DNA from: Kalaharituber pfeilii
Lineage: Eukaryota > Ascomycota > Pezizomycetes > Pezizales > Pezizaceae
Assembly: GCA_015179045.1 (NCBI GenBank)
Contig: WHUZ01000033.1
Location: 62,001-126,000 of the forward strand
Length of the DNA: 64,000 bases
Reading direction: 5' to 3'
The translations under genes and the position numbers were made by a program. The notes under the pieces are model-generated. The model was not told where the DNA came from, did not search any database, and saw nothing but the letters and a program-made list of their open reading frames with translations. This document shows positions 23,344 to 33,594 of this stretch, piece after piece (position 1 is the first letter of the stretch; each line of letters starts with the position of its first letter).

Positions 23344-23954
23344 GTTAAAGTCTGGGCACGAGAGCAGACTCATTTTGCAATGTTCCGAGTAAAGTTATTC
23401 GGTTAACTTCAAAAATAGCATTAGTAATAATGATACTTTAACCAAGAAACATGCTTAGATTTTGCAGCGCTTTTGAGCCTACTTTTGCGGCTAATTTTCT
23501 GCATTCCACCACATCTCTGCTGAGAATCTTATTCTCTCCCAAAGCTTTCCTTTTTTGTCCAGATCTGATGCTCTGATTGATTCTTAATACATCAATGGGC
23601 CAAATGAAGTTTTTTCTTGCTCTTTTCTTCAAGTGTGCAAAGCTTCAGAGGATGATGAAGATTGGCTCAATGGAGTAACCATTTGTGGTCGCCCATGTGG
23701 ACAGTTCAGAGGAATAAGAGTCTCAGATGATTGAGAAGGGTCTTGAAAAGACATACTAGCTTTCCCGAGTGATAAAACAAGCCAGGTGTTGAGAATATAA
23801 TTTTCTCGGATGGGGAAGTTAACCAGCAAAGTTCGGTTATTTTAATCGAACTTTGCCTGCTACACTAGCCACAAACAATTCGTCGCTACAGCAACCGTGA
23901 TTGATAATTACCTGAATTGCTTTACCCGGACGTTGCCCAGTGTAACTAGGTATG
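23344..23954 (-). pseudogene. Spacer between Gag units A and B with a possible broken ORF
   Basis: Two adjacent minus-strand frames (23829-23629 and 23632-23438) meet near 23630 in different phases. The first is Ser/Pro-rich and the second is basic (KKRARKNFIWP, SGQKRKALGENK). Together they could be the rest of a transposase-like or DNA-binding protein, but I cannot name a family. The dispersed motif CTGGGCACGAGAGC lies at 23352-23365. Confidence 0.25.
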
Positions 23955-24208
23955 ATAGAGAACGGGAAGTTAGGAGCAAATGGAAGTGGAAGGGTATGAT
24001 TTTCATATGTGAAATAACATAGTCTCAACCACATATCATATTCCTCGCGATGCATAAACTCGACACATAAAATTCTCCGTATACACAGCTTCAATTAACA
24101 TCAATCGCATCCCTGCTCGCAAATAAATGAACTTAATAAACCCCACGAACATTGCTGAAATCCTTAACAGCCCCGGTCTTTCATCCCTTCTTCCTCCAGC
24201 TCCGCTAT

Positions 24209-24961
24209 TTACATCGGGCACTTTCGACGAACATGACCCTTCATCTTACACTTGTAGCATCTCACATTAACATATTTCTGGCGTTCCTTATGATCATACC
24301 AACGCCGCATTCGGTCTTGCAATGCATTGGGATCAGTAACGAGTTTCCTATCCACTGCAATCTGCAACAGAAACTCATCCCACTCTTCAGTCAGGCCATT
24401 AATATACCAGAATGTTTTCTCATCTGCTGGCATATTCCATGTATTCTGTTCTTCTCCTTCTTGACTATTCACAAACTCCAACTCCCGAATAATGCTGTCT
24501 ATATGTATCAGGTAATCATGTACATCATCAAAGTCGTTAATATCGATGTTTGCTAATTGTCGGCGGACATTCCAAGGGTTTCGTTTTGCCCGTTCCGTTT
24601 CACGAATATGATCCCACAGCTTTTTCGCATCGAATTTATCGTCATCGGTGGAACTGTGAACATAAAGTGTTCGATACGTGGGCCCAAGTGCTTCATAGAT
24701 CGCCATCCAGCAACTCAATCGTCGCGTCCAGTATTGGCCCTCGCGAGAATTAACAGCAGCTGACTCCAATGTTTCAACTGGTGTTTGGGGTGCATCTGTG
24801 CCAAAGATGATACCCCTGCACCCGGTAATGATGAATATGCGCAATAACTGGGTCCTCCACCGCATGTAATTATCATGATCAAGCTGCTCTATTTCCTCGC
24901 ACTCTTCCGTATCACTATCGACGGCGTAGAGTGGCTGGAAGTGGAGTTTGATTTTTCCCAT
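24209..24961 (-). CDS. Gag-only protein, Copia-type with CCHC zinc knuckle (copy B)
   Basis: A single exon of 250 residues from the ATG at 24961, a close paralogue of copy A. The central and C-terminal parts (from about LGPTYRTLYVH to the CCHC knuckle) are strongly conserved. The N-terminal 70 residues have diverged (LDHDNYMRWRTQLLRIF, FGTDAPQTPVE). The knuckle CYKCKMKGHVRRKC is intact and the protein stops just after it, as in copy A. Full-length retention of the frame and uneven divergence along the protein suggest the gene is, or was recently, under selection; only substitution analysis can show it. Confidence 0.82.
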   Translation of the reverse strand: MGKIKLHFQPLYAVDSDTEECEEIEQLDHDNYMRWRTQLLRIFIITGCRGIIFGTDAPQTPVETLESAAVNSREGQYWTRRLSCWMAIYEALGPTYRTLYVHSSTDDDKFDAKKLWDHIRETERAKRNPWNVRRQLANIDINDFDDVHDYLIHIDSIIRELEFVNSQEGEEQNTWNMPADEKTFWYINGLTEEWDEFLLQIAVDRKLVTDPNALQDRMRRWYDHKERQKYVNVRCYKCKMKGHVRRKCPM

Positions 24962-25057
24962 ATTGGGGCAAGCGACGTAGGATGGCAAGTTGATGGGTTG
25001 AGCGAAGCAAAACCGGGGATGCAATAGGGCTTGCAACAACAGGGGAAACTGGCCCCT

Positions 25058-25067
25058 CCTTATATGA
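25058..25067 (-). promoter_or_regulatory. TATA-like box of Gag copy B
   Basis: TCATATAAGG on the minus strand, about 100 bp above the ATG at 24961, in a flank that matches copy A closely. Confidence 0.5.
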
Positions 25068-25576
25068 TACCTGTGGCGCTATTCTTGCACTTTTAACGCT
25101 ATACACGCTTGGCGTCCTGTCCCACTATCCGAAGAGGACAGTCCCAGCTCCTCTCACGGTGAGGGGGATAACTTTTAACTGAAGTAGGTCCTGTTCTGTA
25201 CTTCACCTGGGATGATTTGAATAGCGCTTTGCTTGTTTCGGTTTGCATCATCTCTACTCCGTACCAGACCCGTATCTATGTTTGAAATTCAATGGTTGGT
25301 TAAGGGATTTTAGAGAAGTAAGTACTGTAGTAGAGAACGGAAGTTAGGAGCAAATGGAAGTGGAAATTACGATTTTCATATGTGGAATAACATACTCTCA
25401 ATCACATATTCCTCGCGATGCATAAACTCGACACATAAAATTCTCCGTATACACAGCTTCAATTAACATCAATCGCATCCCCGCTCGTAAATAAATGAAC
25501 TTAATAAACCCCACGAACATTGCTAAAATCCTTAACAGCCCCGGTCTTTCATCCCTTCTTCCTCCAGCTCCGCTAT

Positions 25577-26331
25577 TTACATCGGGCACTTTCGACGAAC
25601 ATGACCCTTCATCTTACACTTGTAGCATCTCACATTCGCGTATTTCTCGCTTTCCATAAAATCATACCAATACCGCATTCGCTGTTGCAATGCATCGGGA
25701 TCAGTAATGAATTTCCTATCCCCAGCAATATGCGGCAGATACTTATCCCACTCTTCAGTCAGGCCATTAAGATACCAGAATGTTTTCTCATCTGCTGGCA
25801 TCTTCCACATAATCTCTTCTTCTCCTTCTTGACTATTTGCAAACTCTAACTCCATAATAACACTGCCAATATGTATCAAGTACTCACGTACGTTGTCAAA
25901 GTTGTTGATATGGATCTGTGTTAACTGTCTGCGGATATCCCAAGGGTTGCGCTTTGCCCGTTCTTCTTCACGAATGCTATCCCACAGTTTTTTCGCATCG
26001 TAATCATCATCGGTGGACCCGTGAACATACAGTGTTTGATATGTGGGCCCAAGTGTTTTATAGATCGCCCACCAGCTGCAATATCGACGCCGCCAGTATT
26101 GTCTCTCGGGAGAATTAACAACAGCTGACTTCAACCTTTCAACTGGTGCTGGGGCATCTCTTTGCCAGTGATGATATCCCAGGTCCTATTAACCTTGAAC
26201 ATGTTGGATAACTGGAATCTCCATGTCAAGTAATTATCATCATCAAGCTGGTCTATTTCCCGGTAGTGTTCATCATCGGAATCACTATCGTCTTTGTAGA
26301 ACGGCTGATAGTAGAGTTTGATTTTTGCCAT
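25577..26331 (-). pseudogene. Gag-only gene copy C, frameshifted
   Basis: The ATG at 26331 opens a frame like copy A (MAKIKLYYQPF, LDDDNYLTWRFQL) that goes out of phase after GKEMP and stops at about 26131. The rest of the protein, through the CCHC knuckle, continues in another frame down to 25577. Against copy A there is one base missing in a G run (plus strand 26151-26154, four G where copy A has five). Copy C also lacks one whole codon in the STDDD segment, which keeps frame. Apart from the single base the gene is intact, so it is either a young pseudogene or an assembly error. Confidence 0.8.
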
Positions 26332-26381
26332 ATTGGGGCAAGTGACAGGGGATGTTAAAAGATAGCAGCCTCCTGAAAATA

Positions 26382-26410
26382 ACCGCCTTCCGGGTATGAG
26401 AACCGACTTC
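26382..26410 (+). repeat. Micro-insertion: motif between 9-bp direct repeats in Gag copy C leader
   Basis: The core CGGGTATGAGA (26391-26401) lies between ACCGCCTTC (26382-26390) and ACCGACTTC (26402-26410), matching at 8 of 9. The copy A and B leaders lack this segment. Confidence 0.55.
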
Positions 26411-26506
26411 CTGCCGTACTGCGTTGCTGGATGCCGTTTGTCAGGCGAAGCAGACCTGAATGGAATAGGTTCGAGATTGAATGCAATACCACGGGAAACG
26501 GCCCCT

Positions 26507-26515
26507 CCTTATACC
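26507..26515 (-). promoter_or_regulatory. TATA-like box of Gag copy C
   Basis: GGTATAAGG on the minus strand is embedded in sequence matching the copy A and B promoters. It lies about 180 bp from the ATG because extra sequence, including a micro-insertion at 26382-26410, interrupts the leader. Confidence 0.4.
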
Positions 26516-27127
26516 TGTGGTGTTACTCTTGCACTTTACACCTTTGTTCATTGCAACCTTGGCAACCGCCAAGTAATCACGAAATGATAAAACCATATCC
26601 TTCCTGCCCGACTTGGCAAATCCTGCCATCCTTCCTAAAAGGGAAGTTTGGACAGTTCCCCAAAGGCCCACTGAGTCAGCGGAGTGGTGCACGGCCATTG
26701 CTTAGGGAGGGACGACACAGTCCGAAACAGGCAAAGTACTGTTCCGGTCCGTAGAGCTCATGGTCGCTGGGTGTATCATGAAACTGTACGTTGCGCTATG
26801 TCATGTTATGAGCCGTTAGATGTTGTGTAGATACAGTAGGTGTATATAAGAGAGAGAATAGCACGCCTGATCAGAGCAGCGCTATGTGAGGGGACTTTGG
26901 TGAATGTTAACCTTTACGTAAATGGATGTTGGTGGAATTGAGGAGTTTGAAGTGTTTTTGTGTAGCATCAGGGTAATGTAGAGGTACTTGCACAAGAAGC
27001 AGTACCCGGGGATCGGATGGAAACCCTGCAAGCTTCTCAATTTTCTAGGTGGAGTTGGTACTAAATGTTTCGAAGGATAGTAATAGCCAGTTTTATTTAT
27101 CTTCTTTTTTCAAGTCAATTGCTATAT

Positions 27128-27537
27128 CTCTTGGAGTGGTAAGAATGCATCCGAGGTGACCTCCCTGCAAATCGCCTTCTGCTGCCTGAACCTCGAGCAT
27201 AAAGTATTGTCTACAGCTTCGCAATTAATTCGTGCATATGAAGCGGATAGCATTGAATGAAGTGCCTAGAAATATTGTATCGAACTGATGCAACAAAGAA
27301 ATGTACAGGTTGTGGGTACTGCCCATATCAAGAAAGGCAGAGAAGGGATGCGTAATACCCGGAGCCGCTACGCAGAATGTAGTATTACCTCATGCCTGCG
27401 GTATGGCTGACAACATCGGTATCGTCAGTAGATAGAATATAGTGCAATTAACTGACGGGAGTGAATAGTACAGATGAAGGGTATTTTGCTGGTTGACAGG
27501 GAGGCCACCTCGGATGCATATCCTACCACTCCAGGAG
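27128..27537. mobile_element. Non-autonomous inverted-repeat element (MITE), about 410 bp
   Basis: The left end (27128-27168) and right end (27497-27537) are inverted repeats of about 40 bp. Both read CTC(T/C)TGGAGTGGTA, then ATGCATCCGAGGTG(A/G)CC and TCCCTG, with a 1-2 bp length difference near the middle. The inside has no useful open frame. TA lies close to both outer borders, which would suit a Tc1/mariner-type duplication, but the exact border is not clear. This is a typical MITE layout; no autonomous partner is in the window. Confidence 0.75.
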
Positions 27538-28152
27538 TAATTTTTTCTTTTCATGCGCATTATAACATCACAACTCACGCCATGCATGCCAGTCTTTACA
27601 TGATTAAGTACTGGGTTTCTTCCTGCATTGGATGAGACTACTGGCCCCCACTTCCCCCTAGTTGTCAGGTTCCACCCCTAGATGCAAAGTTACGTAGCTG
27701 CCGATGACGATCTCACTTCAATTTACTAACATACTTCACATCCGAAGCCTGCAGCCCAACACTTTAGGTACTTCATACACACAGCGACCCAACCCAATTT
27801 CGAGGTGCGCCGAGCGAGGTTCCGCACGTGACGTTAGTAAGTAAAAAAGTAGTATTAATACTTTATAGCAATGTTAGGCTTTTTATATGCCTCCTGTTGG
27901 TTTCAATTAATAAATTAGTAGTCTTCTACTCCACTATCAAGTATATTTTCCACATATACCATACAAAGTACTAGTTGTAGCAGTACTGCCAATAAACCTC
28001 TTAGGAATCACTAATAACATCAGCAGTTAAAGGCAAGCTGCTAAAGTCGACTTGGCAAAAGATTCAAGTATGCCATAAACTCAGAGCAGACTACTAGTAG
28101 TACATACCATGTATAACATATATGCATTAGTCAGCTTGCCTGGAAACTAGCT

Positions 28153-28191
28153 GCTAATAGCAGTCTCGAACCAGACTGCGTATTAGTAGAC
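28153..28191. repeat. Palindrome around a dispersed motif
   Basis: Perfect 7-bp arms GCAGTCT/AGACTGC flank CGAACC. Outer arms CTGCTAATA and TATTAGTAG extend the pairing with mismatches. The motif CAGTCTCGAACCAG sits at its centre. Confidence 0.6.
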
Positions 28192-28387
28192 CGATTTAGG
28201 ACGAGCATCTGCCGAACCTTTTTCCCATCCCCTTTACACGCACGAAGGCCTCAAAGCGACGGTGAAGGCCATACCACTTTGAAACTTCCTATACAAAGCC
28301 GGCAGACATCAGTTTGATAAGGTGGATATTCAAACAGCTCTTGATTTTGTGCCCAGATGGCACAACAACCCGACTTCAACGTTTTAT

Positions 28388-28474
28388 TGTTCTCGTACCC
28401 AGCCTAAAGAGACCGGTTGCCAAGCCGAAACTTAATATTCACTGTTAGAAAATAATAGTCTGGGCACGAGAACA
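28388..28474. mobile_element. 87-bp mini-element with 15-bp inverted ends and 9-bp target duplication
   Basis: The left end TGTTCTCGTACCCAG and the right end CTGGGCACGAGAACA are inverted repeats (14 of 15). The flanks are ACGTTTTAT at 28379-28387 and again at 28475-28483, an exact 9-bp duplication (longer if the neighbouring CA is counted). A 9-bp duplication fits Mutator-like transposition. The ends are the same motif found as micro-insertions elsewhere in the window. The element lies just upstream of the broken gene at 28492. Confidence 0.75.
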
Positions 28475-28491
28475 ACGTTTTATCCACTTCC

Positions 28492-29077
28492 ATGAACAAC
28501 ACAGCAACAGGGGTGGCCAACGCAGCCACAGAAATGGAAAAAATGCAAAATATGGGAGTGATGCAAATTACTCGCCAACTCGATGAAATCAAAGAACAAA
28601 TGAGACAAATGGAAAGGAACATCGAACGGAGCATCAAACGACAGCTTTCACGTCAGTATGTAAACATTTGTTGTCTTTTGGACACTTAAACTGCATTACT
28701 AACATCTACGCAGCGAAAAAAACAGTATTGCTCGTATCTTCAATTTCACGGCTTTCTGATGAGACTCACCGGTTGGATACAGGATAATATTATTGAAGGT
28801 TTTCCAGAAACAAGTGCAGACATCACCAGCTTGAATTGTAAGTGAAGTTTGGTTACCTAAGGCAATATATCCAAATTAAGCTAAACCTGTATTAGTTGCG
28901 AGTATCAATGCCCTACTGCGACAAATTGGGCTGCCAGTACGTGGCGGACTGGAGGACAAAAGAAAGAGGTTACGTCGGCATATTGGGCTCGACATTGTGA
29001 GCATGATGGGAGTTCATTCCATTATTTGTTCTGCGGCGTTTACCTGTTGGGGACTGTATATAGCTACTTGTCATTGA
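28492..29077 (+). pseudogene. Broken three-exon gene for a small coiled-coil protein
   Basis: Exons 28492-28655, 28714-28837 and 28896-29077 are joined by two 58-nt introns; the first has donor GTATGT and a perfect TACTAAC branch, the second has donor GTAAGT and GCTAAAC. Exon 1 encodes a Met/Gln/Glu-rich coiled coil (ITRQLDEIKEQMRQME). Exon 2 starts with KNSIARIFNF, hits TGA, then continues in another frame as GWIQDNIIEGFPETSADI. Exon 3 adds INALLRQIGLPV and a basic KRKRLRRHIGLDI. The frame change needs one added base within about 28741-28780. I recall small unnamed fungal proteins with this NSIAR...FP.T...LN.LL..LGL layout, but cannot name a function. Conserved splice sites and broken frame point to a recent pseudogene or a sequencing error. 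Confidence 0.55.
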
Positions 29078-31768
29078 TTGTGACGGGGAGGAATTCCACA
29101 TTCAAGGAGTTATTCATAGCACGTGTAGATGTGAAGAGGCAAGGTATTCCTACCTATACCCATATAGCTAGCCCAGTTGCCCTCATACATCTCCATAAAA
29201 TTCAGAAGCTTTCACGTACGTTACTTGTCCTTGGCGAGGCTCAGATCTCGATATCATACAAAATATCTGCAACCAGACTACATCATATCGTACTCGGCAA
29301 TCAAATTGATGTATGCTTGTAAGTTAGCCCCACCTATAACCAACTACCGAAACCGTGTTAATTTTCAACCGACCATTTACTCCCATTCATCATTCCCTGA
29401 AATGAAATGCATATGAAATATATCAAAAACCATCATTAGCCCCCCCCGCAGCAGGTTACTGTAAGGATCGGAGTTTCATGTCTGGGGTTCCACTTCAATA
29501 CGAATGATACTGACCCGATTGTACCCAGCCCGAATAGAACCCCATTGGTGAATACATGGTCACATCTGTTGAAGTTTGTTTCAATACAGGAGCAGACAAT
29601 TATTAATCTCAATCTTCCTTAATATACTTCTTCTTTCCCACACATCTTCTAATTCTCTCTCAAATACATTCAAACGTCACAAATAAATCCAACATATTAA
29701 TTTACGCACTTAACCCCCACCTTCTCCAACCGCAGATACAGCAAATTTAAACCATCTGCACGTTGTCATCATACAAACCAACTAAGTGCATGTGACAGCG
29801 AAAAAAAAATCTACACCCCCCCCGGTCACCCTTCCAAAAAGTCCTTTTTTTGGTAACAAGATTAATTGTAACCACTTGTACAGATATCTCTCCTCCCCGT
29901 GTGCAAATCCTACCCGTATACAGTTATTCGGTCTCTACAAAACAAAAACAAAAAAAAAAACAAAAAAAAAAACCATCTCGAAACCGTTGCCAAGGAATTT
30001 GAGAAAACGGAATGATGCAAAACAGCCCCATCATCTTACCTCAATCCTCCTCCTCCCCCCACCCCACCCCACCCCGACAAAAAGATATTTGTTTTACTGT
30101 CATATTAGTAACTCGTTATGCCAGTAGGTAAGCAAACATGTAGATTTACACTATTCACATTCCCAATCCCCTAAGGACTTAGTATATAACCCCCCCCTCA
30201 CCCATCTCAGTATTCTCACCATTCACCATTTTCTTACTGAATGTTTCGGTTTTCCCTTCTTCCCGCAACCGGGCATCAAAATCAAAGTACATATATACCT
30301 ACCCTTGGGTACTAGATGGGTTACTTAACCCCCCCAGCCTAAATCCCCTTACACGCCTGCACCTCACTCCCGTCCCCCGTCCCAACCCATACTCGTCCGC
30401 TCCCGCTAGCACCATCACTCCCACTCGCTGACCCCCACCATGGCCAACAAAGTCTATGATTGAAGCTAAAAGATTACACAATTGAAAGTGAGTAGTATCT
30501 ACAAACATGGCCGGGGGAACCTGATACGCAAAGTTTATTACCGCGCATGTGACCGGGGGTTATGTATTTCCAAGAAAATATACTGTACAGTACAGGGTAA
30601 CCTTTCCTTCATTCCCCAGCCCCGAACATCTCCCCTCTTCCAACCCCGGCACCCGTTGACCTATACCGTTGCCGAGCAATGCACCCCCTAGTCCCGATTA
30701 CATTAGGTAACTACAGACTACTTACTACCTAATCCGAAAGCCCCGACGCAGGAACTTTCCCGAGGCCTTTTTCCCGTAAATGCTAGAACTGCGCCCGTTC
30801 GCAAATCGCCAGATGTAAAAGGATCTACTGAAGTATACCTCTAGGGCTATGCAAGGGGGGAGAGGGAATATCACTCCAAACCCCCACACTCAAATTGGTA
30901 CTACTGTAGTAAAAAAAAAAAAAAGACATGGGACGAAGAGAAACCAAGCTCAAAAGATCAAGTTTGATTTACCATATGTAAGTAACCACAGTGTAGATAG
31001 CTATTCAGACTCATGACATTGCAAGGAAGCTGCACAAATCTTCCCCACGCTCTACATTCCCCTCTCTCCCTCCATTGGAGTATCTACGCGCGAGTGTCAA
31101 TCACATCGCATCGAACAAACGAGTCAAGCGGCTTCGTCCCCTGTCCTAGTCTCGTGCCCTCGCCTGCCCCTCATCCTTCGCCCGTTCCGCTATCCTCCCT
31201 TTGGTTCACCGCTTTGCACCCCTTCCCGTCCGCCCTGGTTTCTACCCCGCATTCAACTCCAGTCGTCCTAAGTTCTCTTTCCCACTGCACTGGTTTAGGA
31301 ACCGTTAGGACTGGGGAACACTATCCCGTCATAACCCCACTCAACAAATCAGTACAATTTCACCAGTACCCCTCTTCCCAAAAAAGTACAGCCCTATCCC
31401 ATGCATAATACGCTCAAATGACATTCACACATGGCATTCGTATTCATATTGCTTCCATGACATGGGCTATGCAATACATAGTGACAACATTCCAACACAC
31501 AATATCCAACAATGCTAAATGATGACACAAAAAGACCCGTAGGAAAACCCCAAAAAAGAAAAGAGTCAGGTACATATACAGTAGAAAAACAGTTGGGAAA
31601 ACCAAAAATCTAAGACCATATTTTACCATTTCACCCACAGAGACATAAGTCAATGTAATGAAGAAACGAGTTGTTGCCGAGTTTAGCAGAAGAATTTGTA
31701 TCTATATAACCAGTAAATAAACTGTCAAATAGGGCAAAGGAATAAAAATGAAGAGGACAAAAAAAAAC
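29078..31768. other. Intergenic region, no gene recognised
   Basis: A/C-rich sequence with many C runs. Open frames reach 131 codons (31013-31408) but are Ser/Pro/His-rich without domains. The right end should include the 3' untranslated region of the permease. Confidence 0.5.
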
Positions 31769-33594
31769 TTACATCTTCTTCCAAATCGGCCACTCTGCCT
31801 GTTCCCTTCTCTCTTCCGCTAATAATTGCTCCAAGTTAAACTCCCTACGGCCTGTCACCAAGTCCATATCCTTGGCCCTGACAATCTTGGTCTTTTTCAG
31901 AATTTTGTAGGGTATATAGAAGGAAATAACGACTGGCACCGCCAAATATGCACTGAAGAACTCATTTGCATTAGGCTCACCACCGAGCGGAAATAGTGCA
32001 ACCCAGAACTGCATCACCAAGACAAGGATATTGAGGAGAAAACCTAGCCAAGATCCGAAAACTCCAGGCTGCGATGTGAATGCTAGCTCGTCAAGGGTGT
32101 GGCCTTGGAGCTTCCAGGCGCGGCGGAAGCGGATGTGAACGAGGCAGATGGAACCCCAGGTGAAGATGCTTGAGAGACCAGAGATGGCAAGCATCCACGA
32201 GAACGCTTCACTCTGTTTGTCGCTGGTTGAAAGGTACCCGAGTAAGCCAAGGGAGGATGAGATCGCGATGCCAATGATAGGCCGCCCCTTGCGGTCAATA
32301 TAAGACAGCAAACGTGGGGCTTGCCCCTGTTCTGCCAACGCCGCAAGTGTACGTGAGGATCCGTAGACCGACGAATTGCCGACTGAAAGCACCGCAATCA
32401 TGATGACGACATTCATGATGTCCGGAAGGACCTTAATCCCCGCATTTTCGATCGAAATGACGAACGGAGATGCCTTTGCATCCGCCGAGCTGGAGGATCC
32501 AAGCCGTGGATTATTGTAGGGGACAAGAAGTCCAATGATAAGAAGGGACACAATGTAAAAGAGAGTGATTCGCCAAAATACCTGCTTAATGGCAGTTGGA
32601 AGAGACTTGCGCGGGTTTGCTGTTTCTGCTGCAGCAAGACCAACAAGTTCGGTGCCAGCAAAGGCGAACGCAGCAGTCACGAACACAGCGCAAACACCTT
32701 TGAAACCATTTGAAAGCGCGCCTGGGTCTCGCCAGTAGATTCCGCCGATGTAGCTCCCGCGAGGTCCACCGCCACAATTGATGATTATCCCAAGAATACT
32801 GCCGACTAGTTAGTTGAATTCTCATTGACAATATACCTTTAGCTGAAGGAGGGACTGACATGAACCCAACAACGGCAACGACTTTGATGATGGAGAAAAC
32901 AAATTCTGCCTCACCATAGCCTTTCACACCAAACAGATTAATTACAACGATAAGGATCCAGAAGATGGTAACCCAGACTGCTTTAGGCACCGTTGAGCCC
33001 CAATAATCTATTGTAATTGCCGCAGCTACAATTTCCAGCGGTAGGACTATAAGCCATTGCATCGCATAACTATCGGGCACGTTAGTCCTTTGACTGACGT
33101 ATTGGTTATCCATGAACTTACTTCCATCCCATCGCAAAGCCCCAAGCTGGATCAAGAAATCTTGTTGAATATGCTGAAAACGAACCCGCAACAGGGAACA
33201 CAACTGCAAGTTCACCAAGGGCATGCACGACACAGTACAACATCATTCCGATCAGTGAAAAGGCAATAAGCAATGCAGCAGGTCCACCTGTCTTCAGCGC
33301 ATTGCCGGATCCTACGAACAACCCCGTCCCAATTGATCCTCCAATAGCAATCATCTGCAGATGCCGACCTTTGAGACGACGTGAAAGGGGTGTCTCCGCA
33401 AGCGCAATATTGGCCTGTTCAAGGTCATACCCAGCATCTCCAGAAACTTTTTGCCTAGGCCTATACTTTGGATGTGGACCAAAACTGGAAATGAACCGTG
33501 TGGCAAGGCTTTGCTTTGATTCCGTGGTATTTTCAGAGGCAGTCGTGGGTCCTCCTTTGAAGGAGGACACTGGTTGTAACTCCATATCCGTCAT
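31769..33594 (-). CDS. Amino acid permease of the yeast amino acid transporter (YAT/APC) family
   Basis: Three exons, 33594-33122, 33069-32860 and 32798-31769, encode 570 residues; introns are 52 nt (GTAAGT) and 61 nt (GTCAGT, CTAAC branch). The ATG at 33594 is chosen, and a second at 33585 is equally usable. A hydrophilic cytosolic N-terminus leads to the family signature RRLKGRHLQMIAIGGSIGTG, followed by GSFSAYSTRFLDPAWGFAMGW. About 12 hydrophobic segments follow, with the conserved AGTELVGLAAAE and SVYGSSRTLAALAEQGQAP. The hydrophilic C-terminus ends EWPIWKKM. Gap1/Agp-type carriers import amino acids with protons across the plasma membrane; specificity cannot be read from sequence. The length is normal and no defect is seen. 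Confidence 0.95.

Larger units (their letters stand above)
22093..26540 (-). repeat. Tandem array of three Gag-only gene units
   Basis: Three units of about 1.25 kb lie in the same orientation: A about 22093-23343, B about 23955-25180, C about 25284-26540. Each has matching 3' flank (GGAAGTTAGG region, CTCGCGATGCATAAACTCGA), coding frame and promoter side. A and B stay similar upstream through GGGGGATAACTTTTAAC. Spacers differ (about 610 bp between A and B, about 100 bp between B and C). I saw no LTR, primer-binding site or pol frame, so the units look like duplicated genes rather than complete retrotransposons. Confidence 0.8.
26541..28376. other. Gene-free region containing an inverted-repeat element
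   Basis: No coding gene was recognised. It contains the element at 27128-27537, a dispersed motif at 27630-27644 and another inside a hairpin-forming palindrome at about 28153-28191 (GCAGTCT and AGACTGC arms around CGAACC). Confidence 0.5.
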
